This document shows, in pieces, positions 7,251-15,622 of a stretch of 30,090 bases of DNA. This DNA is from a virus, in the IMG/VR virus record IMGVR_UViG_3300009164_000241, positions 1 through 30,090 of that record, one strand, 5' to 3'. The notes under the pieces were generated by a model. It was not told where the DNA came from. It was given only the letters and a program-made list of their open reading frames with translations, and ran no database searches. A program made the position numbers and the translations under genes. The stretch's first letter is position 1. Every line of letters begins with the position of its first letter.

Positions 7251-9617
7251 TTAGATAGGTTTTTTGAAAAATGAGGCTATAGATGATCCAACAGCATTTC
7301 TTAATGCATTTATTATATCGTTTCTAAATGCATTTGTGCTGGTATATACGTTGGTTGGTTCACTCATTCTACCAGCAAAAGGTATTTTATTTCTTATTTC
7401 ATCTATTGCATCATTTAAAAGTCTAGCTCTTTGTGTTATAGTTCTATTAATTTGATTTACGACAGCATTTTTCAAATCTCTCTTTAATTTATCTTTGATT
7501 GCACTTTGAAAGAAAGATTTTTCTTTACCTTGTGTTTCAACACCAGTATTATTATTTAATGTTGTGAAGTTAGTTTTTGGAATATTACCACCAGGGGCGC
7601 TCTGGCTTATTTTTAATTTATCTCTTTCGTAATCTTGAAAGAAAGATCTTTCTCTATTTTGTGTTTCTATTTGTGTATTATCATTTATTGTGGTAAAATT
7701 TTCCTTTGGAATATTAGTACCAGGTCCAGTTTGATCTTTTATATTACCAAGAGTTTTATCTAAAAGAGCTGCTTGTGTTACTACTTGATTATTAGCCTGT
7801 GTTACCTGTCCATTTTTCAATCCAGCTTCTATCGGGTCGAATTGTTTATTTTGTGCCAATTGTGGTAAATTTGGATCTGTCAATGATTCTGGTGTTACAT
7901 TATATGAAGCATTTTTTTGTGCTTCTTCATTTTTCAGATCTTGTAAAGATCTATTAAACTCGGTTTGTTCATTTGGTATAGTACCAGTTCCAACATCATT
8001 TGTTGAAACTAAATTATCATTAATCTTTAAAGCGTTGGTAGCCACATTTGACAAACTTGGGTAAGAATCTATCAGATTTAAATATCCAATACCAGGAGGA
8101 GTTTCTGATGGGAGTGCTTTATTTAGATTTTTTCTTAAATTATTTATAATAAAGTAATTAATTTTAGCAGTTCCATCTGGTAATGGTGTAATTTTACCAT
8201 CATACTTAACAAATTTCATAGTAGCAAATTTATAAGTAAAAGATAGTTTAAAATTTTCTAATGTATCTGATGGTGATTTGGAATTGGATACAATATCACC
8301 ATGTGGCATTTTATCAAAGATAAATTGACACTCATATAGTGTATAATAATAGGTTGATATTCTATCATTGAATGAATCTATTCTTTTTGGGTTTTTTGGA
8401 TCTTTTATATGTCTTTTATAATTCCTCATTTCAGTTATTTTGATATCGATATCAAACTTTAGTAAATTTGTGGGGATCATTTCTTTCCCACTTATTTTGG
8501 AATAAGATAATGTTTTATAAAGAGCGGATAAATATCCCATGTTTTGACTAACATCTTCTAAGAAATCAAGTGTTATTACATCTTTACCATAATCTATAAA
8601 ATATTTAGGATCAGGTCCTGCTGCTTCAACCAATTTATCTAATCCGGTTACATTTTGTAAATAAAATGCTTTAGCTCTTCTATACGAAGCATCAGCTGTT
8701 AAATCTGTTGGTATAAATTTAAATAATTGTTCTCTGAATCTATAAAGCAAGTTTTCTCTAGAAGATATTTCATTATAAGTAGTTCCAAATGCTTCTATAA
8801 AAGATTCAATATTTTGATTTAAAAGTGGTGATGTTTGACTATTTAATCTCAGATCAACACCTAAAATAGTTGGATCTTCATTATCATCAAATGTTCTAGT
8901 GAAAGATGTTCCTAAATAAACTTCTTTTAAAGAACTAAGTTTAGCGTCAGTGGCTAATATTTTAGGTTTTGATGGCACACCATCATTATCTATAAAAAAA
9001 TCTAAAAGGTGTGTAAAATTTTTATTAGCCCAAGCATTATAATAATTATATACTGAGTATCTGTCAGATAGTCTTTCTTTTGTTTCTGAATTATTGAATT
9101 CAACTGGTGAATTTTTTATAGCATTTCCATACTCAATTGGATATCCAGTGTTTGGATTTATATTATTCGGGTCTTGTATATTTGCATATGGACTCAAATT
9201 ACCCTTTTTTATACTCAATTGTGGATTACTACCACCACTAACTTCTGTTTTACTCCTAGTCCCAGCTCCCCTTACAGAAATACCACTACCCCTATTAACT
9301 GTTAGACTATCTCCATACTCAAGGTGTCTACCTGTGTTTCTATCCTTACCAGCCGATGTTTGATTAAATATACCAGTCTGACTTGAGTTAAGTTCTGCTT
9401 CTTTAGCATCAGTTATTGGGTCTTGATTGGCGTACAAATCAACTGGTGGGGTAAATCCCTTTGGATATTTCCTACCGGTCTGTGGGTCTATACTCTTAGA
9501 GTCACCTTTTTTAGCACCAGAATTACCAACAGCAGCAATTTTTTCATTTGCCTCTTGATTATTTGGATTATCAGGATCTGTATCTAAATTAAAAAAAGGT
9601 CTACCCTTTGGTGTCAT
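7251..9617 (-). CDS. Baseplate protein with tail-tube-fold-like domain (788 aa)
   Basis: A large virion protein between the hub and spike genes. Residues 1-175 are low-complexity and Asn/Gly/Pro-rich, with three copies of an NTG-type motif (DPQTGRKYPKG, DRNTGRHLEYG, NPNTGYPIEYG). Residues 180-370 are mainly helical. Residues 385-470 read like the beta-barrel core of tail-tube and tube-cap proteins (FDIDIKITEMRNYKR, YTLYECQFIFDKMPHGDI, FKLSFTYKFATMKF). Residues 633-712 are two tandem copies of a 43-residue unit. The tail end (715-788) is helical and basic. Placement next to gp5 and gp27 analogues and the tube-like strands suggest a tube-initiator or cap role comparable to T4 gp48/gp54. That assignment is an inference; the virion role itself is well supported by context. 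Confidence 0.75.
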   Translation of the reverse strand: MTPKGRPFFNLDTDPDNPNNQEANEKIAAVGNSGAKKGDSKSIDPQTGRKYPKGFTPPVDLYANQDPITDAKEAELNSSQTGIFNQTSAGKDRNTGRHLEYGDSLTVNRGSGISVRGAGTRSKTEVSGGSNPQLSIKKGNLSPYANIQDPNNINPNTGYPIEYGNAIKNSPVEFNNSETKERLSDRYSVYNYYNAWANKNFTHLLDFFIDNDGVPSKPKILATDAKLSSLKEVYLGTSFTRTFDDNEDPTILGVDLRLNSQTSPLLNQNIESFIEAFGTTYNEISSRENLLYRFREQLFKFIPTDLTADASYRRAKAFYLQNVTGLDKLVEAAGPDPKYFIDYGKDVITLDFLEDVSQNMGYLSALYKTLSYSKISGKEMIPTNLLKFDIDIKITEMRNYKRHIKDPKNPKRIDSFNDRISTYYYTLYECQFIFDKMPHGDIVSNSKSPSDTLENFKLSFTYKFATMKFVKYDGKITPLPDGTAKINYFIINNLRKNLNKALPSETPPGIGYLNLIDSYPSLSNVATNALKINDNLVSTNDVGTGTIPNEQTEFNRSLQDLKNEEAQKNASYNVTPESLTDPNLPQLAQNKQFDPIEAGLKNGQVTQANNQVVTQAALLDKTLGNIKDQTGPGTNIPKENFTTINDNTQIETQNRERSFFQDYERDKLKISQSAPGGNIPKTNFTTLNNNTGVETQGKEKSFFQSAIKDKLKRDLKNAVVNQINRTITQRARLLNDAIDEIRNKIPFAGRMSEPTNVYTSTNAFRNDIINALRNAVGSSIASFFKKPI
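7482..7721 (-). repeat. Tandem duplication of a 43-residue unit inside the 788-aa baseplate protein
   Basis: Residues 633-669 (GTNIPKENFTTINDNTQIET onward) are repeated at 676-712 (GGNIPKTNFTTLNNNTGVET onward). Both contain SFFQ and end in DKLK. The copies have diverged at the protein level, so the duplication is not recent. Confidence 0.9.
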
Positions 9618-9623
9618 AATAAC

Positions 9624-9631
9624 TATATATT
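9624..9631 (-). promoter_or_regulatory. Late-type TATA promoter box (AATATATA)
   Basis: AATATATA on the minus strand ends seven bases before the ATG triplet of the 788-aa gene, in the 28-base gap after the hub gene. It would give an almost leaderless transcript. Confidence 0.55.
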
Positions 9632-9645
9632 ATTTTATTAGATTA

Positions 9646-12522
9646 CTAAGAGAATAAATCTATTAGTCTATTAAATTCGGTTATATAATCTTTAGATTTT
9701 TGGTTCTTATCCGGTCTATCCAATGGAAAACTACTAGAAAAAACCTTTGTCCATTTAAATACAGCTATTAAAATACTATTTATAACTTGCTCATCAGTAT
9801 CAGAACCAGTTAGGTGTGTAGCATTATCTGAAGTTATTATTGTTGGATTTGTTAAGAAATCTTTACCAAGAAATTGTCCAGTAAGTTTATATTGATCTTT
9901 TCCAAAAATCATAGAAAGACCCCTACCCTTATATTCTAAATCTGTTGTAAATGGACGCAGACCCAGCTCAGCCATAGACAACTGGCCACTAACAGCATAT
10001 TTGGTCCAATTTACATCCTCAGTTACAAAGTTAAGATAATTTGATTCTATATTAACAAAAGATAGGAAATTAGAAATTTCATTATCCTCTTTAATATTAT
10101 ATTCTCTTAATATCTCAACCATAGGTGTGTAATATTTTTCAATTACCTTTGGATTTACCTTACCAAGATAGATAGTTCTCCATATTTCTTTTGTTAGAAT
10201 GGATTCTTCTTCAGCTGGTGCTACTGGAGGTGCTGGTGGTATTGGATCTATATTATCTTGTGTGGATGTACCAGTTACTGGTGTAATAGTTCCTGGTTGA
10301 GGTGGTGTGGATGATGTTGGTCCAACCTCAGCTGGTTGTGCAGGCAATGGTGCTTCTTGATCAGTTGGATTTTCATTATTCTGATTTTGAGTTGGTTCCT
10401 TAGATTGATTAGTTGGGCTTGTTTGTGGAGCTTCTTTACTAAGTTCTTCTGGGGAAAGTTCCAAATCTCTTTTGGATAATTCAATTCTTTGTCTAAAGTT
10501 ACCACCAATGAAAGTAAATGATATATCACTTATAAGCCATTGTCCAGTCAAACGGCTATTTAATTCTGATTTAGATGGTGATGCTTTTTGATTTGATACA
10601 ATTACAAATACTTTTTGAAACTTATAAAAATTATAATTTGGACTAGTTAATTCAACTATAAGACCAATTTTAGATAGTTCCATGTAATTAATCTTGTTCT
10701 GAACAACAGCATAATAGTAATTCTCATGAACATTGTCCATATCCAATCTACCTGCATAGAGTAAGTTTATATTTTCTTTGAAAAAGGTTTCATCTTGTGG
10801 AGCACCTCTTAATAAAATCTTCTCATCAGCTGGACTTGTTATAGCATCAATATCAAAAACTAAAAAGTTTTTCTTTAGTTCATCATAAAATTTCAACTTT
10901 GTTAAATATCCTTTTGTTAGAGATATTCTAGTTGCATTATTTATTGTGGTGTACTTTTCATAGTAAAAATTTGTTTGTTTATTTGCAAAATCATTACTTA
11001 GAAAATTTCGAGATAAAACATCTTTATCCAATGTTTTAACAACTTCTTCAATACCAACATTAGCTATGCCAAGTTCTTGTGTTATATCTCTTTTCATTTC
11101 CTTTTCCACATCTATATAATTAAGATTGTAGTAAAAGTCAATATATTGGATTAAATATGTCTCATCTGATTTGTAGGTATGTTTAGTCACACCATTAATA
11201 AACTCATATAATTTATTTCCAGTGTTTATCCAAGTCATTTTATCATCAGTATTATCAATGTTCGAATTAAAACCTAATCCCAAATCCTTTGCTATTTGTT
11301 CATACAATTTATAAGATGTTTTCTGTGAATATGATTGAAACTTTCTCAAATATAACTCTTTGATATCTATCACACCAGTTATACCATAAATATCATTATC
11401 ATCTGAAAAGTCAACAATTTTAAAATCCATGTGTATTGGTTTTAAAAATTTAGTTCTAGGATTTAAGAATAAAGATATTTTGGTATCATCTAATGGGATA
11501 CCTGATTGTTTCATAAGACCAATAGTATCTTTGAATTTTGCAGTTAATGTGGGTAAATTATCTAAATAAGATAGTTCAAAAGAAATAATATCTGCGTATT
11601 CTATTTGAGTGCTATTATACCAAAGCATTGGTAGATTACCAAAACTCTCAGCAAATTCTTTTTTGTAACCGTCATTTGGTGGTAATTCTATTTTGATTTC
11701 GCTTGCTTTTCTTTCATTTGGGAAAACATTCTTTATCGATTTTGTCTTTTCAACATCTTCCCCCTTATTCTTATTAGCATTGGGGGTTTCCCCAGTTCTT
11801 TCCTCTCTTCCTTGGTCTTGTTCATCAACTTCCATTGGAGTTTGCTCCTGTGGTTCTGGTTGTGTCACTTCTTCAGGTGGTGATGAAGTAGTTGAACTAT
11901 CTGGTGTGGGTGTTTCTTGATTTGGAGTATCATCAATTGATTCATTTGGATCATCTTCAGGTAAACTACTTGGAGTTTCTTGTGGATCTAATTCTGTATC
12001 AGTTAATTCTCCATTTACTGATTGTGGTGGTGCATTCTCAGGTGCTAATTCGGACTGTGTACCAGATTGTATGGGAGATTCAGATGATAAAAGATATAAG
12101 GATAGTGCCCAACCACCACCATTTTGATCAGATGAGAATGTATTTATACTTGAATCGCTTTGATTTTTTGTATATTCAAAAAGTGGTGGATTAGGATAGC
12201 CAGGTACAGTTGTTGTTGCGGATTGTATAATTTCAGATAAAATCTGCTTTATAGAAGTTACAGTATTATCAATTTTATCGACTATTTTATCGTAATCAAA
12301 TTGTAAAAATACCTCAACATTTCTATCATCAAATTCTGTGAAATAGTATGGGGGTAAAAGATTAGCAACAAATCCAGTTGAGTTGAAAAAATTATAAATT
12401 CTATCATCTATTTCATCTGTTAATAATTTACCACCTTTGGGTGATTGGTAATCATTTAATACAAATTTTACTCTATCTTTAGGACAGGTAATTTTAATGC
12501 TAATTACATAATACTTTGACAT
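9646..12522 (-). CDS. gp27/gpD-like baseplate hub protein fused to a GH19-type cell-wall hydrolase domain
   Basis: A 958-aa protein in four parts. Residues 1-145 are a folded N-terminal domain. Residues 146-265 are a Pro/Glu/Thr/Ser-rich linker. Residues 280-690 are a hub-type domain as in gpD/gp27 proteins (FELSYLDNLPTLTAKFKD early; GQWLISDISFTFIGGNFRQR at the end). Residues 690-772 are a second Pro/Gln-rich linker. Residues 776-958 look like a glycoside hydrolase 19 (chitinase/lysozyme-like) domain: FVNIESNYLNF with the likely acid Glu826, VTEDVNW (Glu835), YKGRGLSMIFGKDQYKLTGQ matching the GRG-x7-9-Y-x-x-G signature, then LGKDFLTNPTII. It would be carried at the tail tip and cut peptidoglycan glycan strands during entry. 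The genes on either side are the gp53-like and tube-fold-like proteins. Catalytic activity is inferred, not shown. Confidence 0.82.
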   Translation of the reverse strand: MSKYYVISIKITCPKDRVKFVLNDYQSPKGGKLLTDEIDDRIYNFFNSTGFVANLLPPYYFTEFDDRNVEVFLQFDYDKIVDKIDNTVTSIKQILSEIIQSATTTVPGYPNPPLFEYTKNQSDSSINTFSSDQNGGGWALSLYLLSSESPIQSGTQSELAPENAPPQSVNGELTDTELDPQETPSSLPEDDPNESIDDTPNQETPTPDSSTTSSPPEEVTQPEPQEQTPMEVDEQDQGREERTGETPNANKNKGEDVEKTKSIKNVFPNERKASEIKIELPPNDGYKKEFAESFGNLPMLWYNSTQIEYADIISFELSYLDNLPTLTAKFKDTIGLMKQSGIPLDDTKISLFLNPRTKFLKPIHMDFKIVDFSDDNDIYGITGVIDIKELYLRKFQSYSQKTSYKLYEQIAKDLGLGFNSNIDNTDDKMTWINTGNKLYEFINGVTKHTYKSDETYLIQYIDFYYNLNYIDVEKEMKRDITQELGIANVGIEEVVKTLDKDVLSRNFLSNDFANKQTNFYYEKYTTINNATRISLTKGYLTKLKFYDELKKNFLVFDIDAITSPADEKILLRGAPQDETFFKENINLLYAGRLDMDNVHENYYYAVVQNKINYMELSKIGLIVELTSPNYNFYKFQKVFVIVSNQKASPSKSELNSRLTGQWLISDISFTFIGGNFRQRIELSKRDLELSPEELSKEAPQTSPTNQSKEPTQNQNNENPTDQEAPLPAQPAEVGPTSSTPPQPGTITPVTGTSTQDNIDPIPPAPPVAPAEEESILTKEIWRTIYLGKVNPKVIEKYYTPMVEILREYNIKEDNEISNFLSFVNIESNYLNFVTEDVNWTKYAVSGQLSMAELGLRPFTTDLEYKGRGLSMIFGKDQYKLTGQFLGKDFLTNPTIITSDNATHLTGSDTDEQVINSILIAVFKWTKVFSSSFPLDRPDKNQKSKDYITEFNRLIDLFS

Positions 12523-12526
12523 GAAT

Positions 12527-12534
12527 TATATATT
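12527..12534 (-). promoter_or_regulatory. Late-type TATA promoter box (AATATATA)
   Basis: AATATATAATTC leads directly into the ATG of the hub gene; the box ends five bases before the start codon triplet. It lies in the 16-base gap after the gp53-like gene. Confidence 0.5.
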
Positions 12535-12538
12535 CTGA

Positions 12539-13000
12539 TTAGGAGCCTATGACCAGAACATTTCCATCAATTCTAACTGGAGCTTGTGGTGTTTCTAAGA
12601 AATTAGGCGGTAGGCTATATCCTTGCTCAACAAATTGTTTTCTATTTGGATCTTTTCTAGTGGACTTATTAGAATTTAGTAATCTTTTTCTTACTTCCTC
12701 AACATTAGTATCTACGTTATTAAATAATACTATTTCTGTCAATTCAACATACTTTATAACATCACCCTGCATTACATTGAGAGGATTGTCTATTTGATTA
12801 AAATTGCATAAAAAGTCAACATAATTAACTGAACCATAAATTTTAAAAGAAATTAAATCCATTCTCATTTCCTCATCTTGGTCAACAACATAGTTTGTTG
12901 ATTGAGCTGCTGGATAATCAATATAAGTCTTATTGAAAAGATTATATAAATCATCTTGATTTGGGTCTCTGGTTAATTTTTCTATATCATAAAGTTTCAT
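12539..13000 (-). CDS. gp53-like baseplate wedge protein with LysM-like core
   Basis: A 153-aa protein. Residues about 45-90 follow the T4 gp53/LysM scheme: MDLISFKIYGSVNYVDFLC, then FNQIDNPLNVMQGDVIKYVE. That is D-x-I-(S/A)-x-(K/R)-x-Y-G followed by N-x-I-x-(D/N)-P and a closing G-D/M-x-I strand. In T4, gp53 locks adjacent wedges around the hub. The flanking N-terminal segment and the basic loop (RKRLLNSNKSTRKDPNRK) are specific to this phage. The gene sits between the 679-aa baseplate gene (5-base gap) and the hub gene (16-base gap) on the same strand, consistent with a baseplate operon. Confidence 0.72.
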   Translation of the reverse strand: MKLYDIEKLTRDPNQDDLYNLFNKTYIDYPAAQSTNYVVDQDEEMRMDLISFKIYGSVNYVDFLCNFNQIDNPLNVMQGDVIKYVELTEIVLFNNVDTNVEEVRKRLLNSNKSTRKDPNRKQFVEQGYSLPPNFLETPQAPVRIDGNVLVIGS

Positions 13001-13005
13001 AATAA

Positions 13006-15045
13006 TTAGGCACTTCTAGATTTTTGTTCATTTTCAATTAATTTACGTTCATCCTTAAGTGTTATAAGGCGTTCTCTTAATTCTTTTGATTTATTTTGAG
13101 CATCTTGGTCAAAATAAAATTCTGGATCATTTTCAAGAGTAGATAATGCCTCTACGGTGCTTCCCGTCTCTTTATCTACATTTTTCTTTCTTGAAACCAA
13201 CAAATCATCACTAGATGTTTTAGCAGATGATGGTGTAACTGGAACACTTGATGGGGATGGTTGTGAATTACTAACGGAGGGTGGTATTCTCGTTTGTGGA
13301 TCAGAAGTACCATTTCCACTAGTTTGTGCAGATGGTTGTAAATTACTTGCGTTTAAATTATTTGGATTTTGTAATTTACCATTTGAATTTACACTAGCCT
13401 CTCCAACATTTATTGGTCCATTATTTTCACCAACAGTTCCGGAACTTGTGTCATTCCCATTATACGCTAAATAGTAATCACCATTACCACTTGTTGTAGC
13501 ATATTGAACATCCGAAGATGAAGCTCCCTCACCATCAGTTGGTGAAGCATCAAAAGTTTTAGTATTAATATTTTTTCTTGAAGGACCTGATGTTTGATCT
13601 ATAGTACCATCATTTTTGGTTTTAACTTCAGATTGTAAATTAACAGTTATATAACTCCTACCCCTACCAGTATTTAATCTATTGAATATTTCTTGAGATC
13701 CCAATGGTCTAGCATTTTCAAACTTAAGTGTAAACTTTATGGTTGATGGTAAATCATTAAAAGCTAAAACTTTACCTAAATCCATATCTACAGTTTTTAA
13801 TAACATATCACCAGAGCTAAATATAGGTTTCTTTGGATTTCCAATTGTTATGTGCCAAGGAGTTGATGGTGAACCAGTCAATGCATTTGTTATACCCAAT
13901 AGTCTCTGTTTATATTTCCCAATAGTAGCGGCGAAAGCTTTTCCAGTTACGGTAAATGCACCTTTTAATGCTGTTTTTACATCACCTGCAACATCCGCTA
14001 TAGCGACATTTGGTGGTGTTACTAGTAAATCTACTATTTTATCAGCTATTTTTTGAACTTCTTCAAAAATAGCTTTAACTATACTAGACAAAGCTTCATA
14101 AATAGCTTTGTAATCACCACTTACAAGATCTTGTATGATTTTAGTAGCACCAGTAGCAAATGGTTTAGCTAGTTGAAATGCAGCTTCTGAGGTACCAAAA
14201 GTCAAAGCATTTTGTATTATATCTAAATAAACTAAACTTGGATCAACTCCATTAATAAACTTTTGTTCATATTCAACTTCCATTGAAACTTCTATACCAC
14301 ATGCTAATCCACTCTCTGCTTGATCTGCTGATACAGTATACCTTCTTTTAGCTTGTCTAATTAGATTTGGATTGCCCAATGGGAGATTGTATGGATCATC
14401 AACCAATCCAAATTTAGCCATTACCGCTCTTTGTAAAGGCTCTGTAAAACCTGGTAGGGGTAACATGTTTAATCCCGCCGCTGCAAAACTACCTATAGCA
14501 TTTGTATCATCCTTTGAAACTCTAACATCCTTTCCTATATCATTCAAAACATCCACGTAAGACGCATCTGCTTCTACCCATTTCTCATTATATGTTATTT
14601 TTAAAAATGACTCATCCTTATCTGGGACCCAAGAAACCATTGTCGCCATAGGTTTTATTTTCATAGAATTTAAGTCATTCCCAACTGCAGAACCAAATCT
14701 TCTAGCAACAATTAATCTATTATTTGGATATACTCCTAAATTTCTTAAATAAGCAAAATCAATATAATCCAATTTCATTGATGGCTTATTTGATGTATAT
14801 TTAACTATACTACCAACTGATGTATCATAAATATCGTTATTATGAACATCTGCTTGTTTTTTTATACTAACTGGAAATCCAGTTTGTGGATCTACTTGAT
14901 TATTTGGAAATGGTGAAAAAACAGAACTTCCATTAAAAAGTGATTTTACTTTTTGTCCTTTACCCCCACTATAAACTTTATATGGGTTTCCAACTTTTAT
15001 ACCTTGGTTTGATAAATCAAAAGTTAATCCTAGTGGTGATGCCAT
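13006..15045 (-). CDS. Baseplate/tail structural protein (679 aa), tube-cap candidate
   Basis: The first gene of the five-gene baseplate module. Residues 1-60 are an extended N-terminus with one DPQTGFPVS motif like those in the 788-aa protein. Residues 90-260 are beta-rich (YLRNLGVYPNNRLIVARRFG, IEVSMEVEYEQKF). Residues 285-375 are a strongly helical, Ala/Val/Ile-rich stretch that could pack as a helical bundle. Residues 395-455 contain WHITIGNPKKPIFSSGDMLL and STIKFTLKFENARPLGSQEI, which resemble the tube-like domain of T4-type tube-cap proteins gp48/gp54. Residues 470-640 are Ser/Asn/Thr-rich and probably disordered; the last 40 residues are helical and charged. The virion role is secure from context; the cap assignment is tentative. 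Confidence 0.72.
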   Translation of the reverse strand: MASPLGLTFDLSNQGIKVGNPYKVYSGGKGQKVKSLFNGSSVFSPFPNNQVDPQTGFPVSIKKQADVHNNDIYDTSVGSIVKYTSNKPSMKLDYIDFAYLRNLGVYPNNRLIVARRFGSAVGNDLNSMKIKPMATMVSWVPDKDESFLKITYNEKWVEADASYVDVLNDIGKDVRVSKDDTNAIGSFAAAGLNMLPLPGFTEPLQRAVMAKFGLVDDPYNLPLGNPNLIRQAKRRYTVSADQAESGLACGIEVSMEVEYEQKFINGVDPSLVYLDIIQNALTFGTSEAAFQLAKPFATGATKIIQDLVSGDYKAIYEALSSIVKAIFEEVQKIADKIVDLLVTPPNVAIADVAGDVKTALKGAFTVTGKAFAATIGKYKQRLLGITNALTGSPSTPWHITIGNPKKPIFSSGDMLLKTVDMDLGKVLAFNDLPSTIKFTLKFENARPLGSQEIFNRLNTGRGRSYITVNLQSEVKTKNDGTIDQTSGPSRKNINTKTFDASPTDGEGASSSDVQYATTSGNGDYYLAYNGNDTSSGTVGENNGPINVGEASVNSNGKLQNPNNLNASNLQPSAQTSGNGTSDPQTRIPPSVSNSQPSPSSVPVTPSSAKTSSDDLLVSRKKNVDKETGSTVEALSTLENDPEFYFDQDAQNKSKELRERLITLKDERKLIENEQKSRSA

Positions 15046-15068
15046 TTCTTAAATAATAATATTTTTAT

Positions 15069-15076
15069 TATATATT
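15069..15076 (-). promoter_or_regulatory. Late-type TATA promoter box for the baseplate module
   Basis: The minus strand reads AATATATAATAAAAATATT about 23 bases before the ATG of the first baseplate gene. Its position suggests it drives the whole 15045-5721 unit. Confidence 0.55.
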
Positions 15077-15111
15077 ATATTTGAATTTATACATCTAAAA
15101 CTACATAACCC

Positions 15112-15504
15112 TTAGTAATCACGTATTATTTGACTATTAGAAAATTTAGTTAAGTTACCCAATACATCATCTAAAATATCATTATCTTTTCTAAAGTCAT
15201 TGAAAAAAATTAAAATATTAAAGTTATTTTCCTCCCCCAATAACTTCTTAATATTTAATAATTTTTCTATGGAAAAATCATGTTCAAAATCTGGGACATA
15301 GTAAATATCTTTATTCTTTTCTATGGCTATTTGTATTTTCTGATTAACTAATATCTTTAAGTAAGTTCTATCCTTATCAAAGTCTATTTCTTCTTCCTCA
15401 AGAATTTTCTTTATATCTACAATATACTTATTCTTAATGCGGTTGACTTTAACATACTTGTCAAGTTTCTTCCTAGTCTTCACATATACACAATAAAACT
15501 CCAT
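15112..15504 (-). CDS. Unknown protein (130 aa)
   Basis: No family recognised. The protein is Lys/Ile/Asp/Glu-rich and looks soluble with alternating strands and helices: an N-terminal strand pair (MEFYCVYVKTRKKL), a charged helix (IKKILEEEEIDFDKD), a strand (KDIYYVPDF) and a second hydrophobic strand (NNFNILIFFNDF). The order recalls half of an alpha/beta nucleotide-binding fold but no P-loop or other signature is present. It stands alone between the baseplate module and the divergent DHH gene, with an exact TATAAATA box upstream. Confidence 0.65.
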   Translation of the reverse strand: MEFYCVYVKTRKKLDKYVKVNRIKNKYIVDIKKILEEEEIDFDKDRTYLKILVNQKIQIAIEKNKDIYYVPDFEHDFSIEKLLNIKKLLGEENNFNILIFFNDFRKDNDILDDVLGNLTKFSNSQIIRDY

Positions 15505-15520
15505 AAGGTAATTATTTACA

Positions 15521-15528
15521 TATTTATA
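15521..15528 (-). promoter_or_regulatory. T4-like late promoter box (TATAAATA)
   Basis: The minus strand carries TATAAATA, identical to the T4 late promoter -10 core, 16 bases before the ATG triplet of the 130-aa gene. Confidence 0.55.
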
Positions 15529-15610
15529 TTATTTTGTAATGTTCCCCATGCAAAATAGCTAACGCACAATGTCTTTGATGGAAAAAACAAATAAAAGTGT
15601 GTATATTTTT

Positions 15611-15619
15611 TATATATAA
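15611..15619 (+). promoter_or_regulatory. Late-type TATA promoter box (TATATATAA)
   Basis: TATATATAA ends three bases before the ATG of the DHH gene. The rest of the 118-base divergent region holds nothing else I can identify. Confidence 0.5.
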
Positions 15620-15622
15620 CTT

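Noticed and set aside
10275-10529. Minus-strand His/Leu-rich ORF inside the hub gene, and plus-strand ORFs at 11693-12194
   Set aside because: All lie over the Pro/Glu/Thr-rich linkers of the hub gene in other frames; repetitive codons create the open frames.
15529-15610. Second host-like promoter (TTTG at 15574, TATATTTT at 15602) before the DHH gene
   Set aside because: Spacing is about 24 bases and the -7 element lacks the final G; the TATATATAA box explains the position better.
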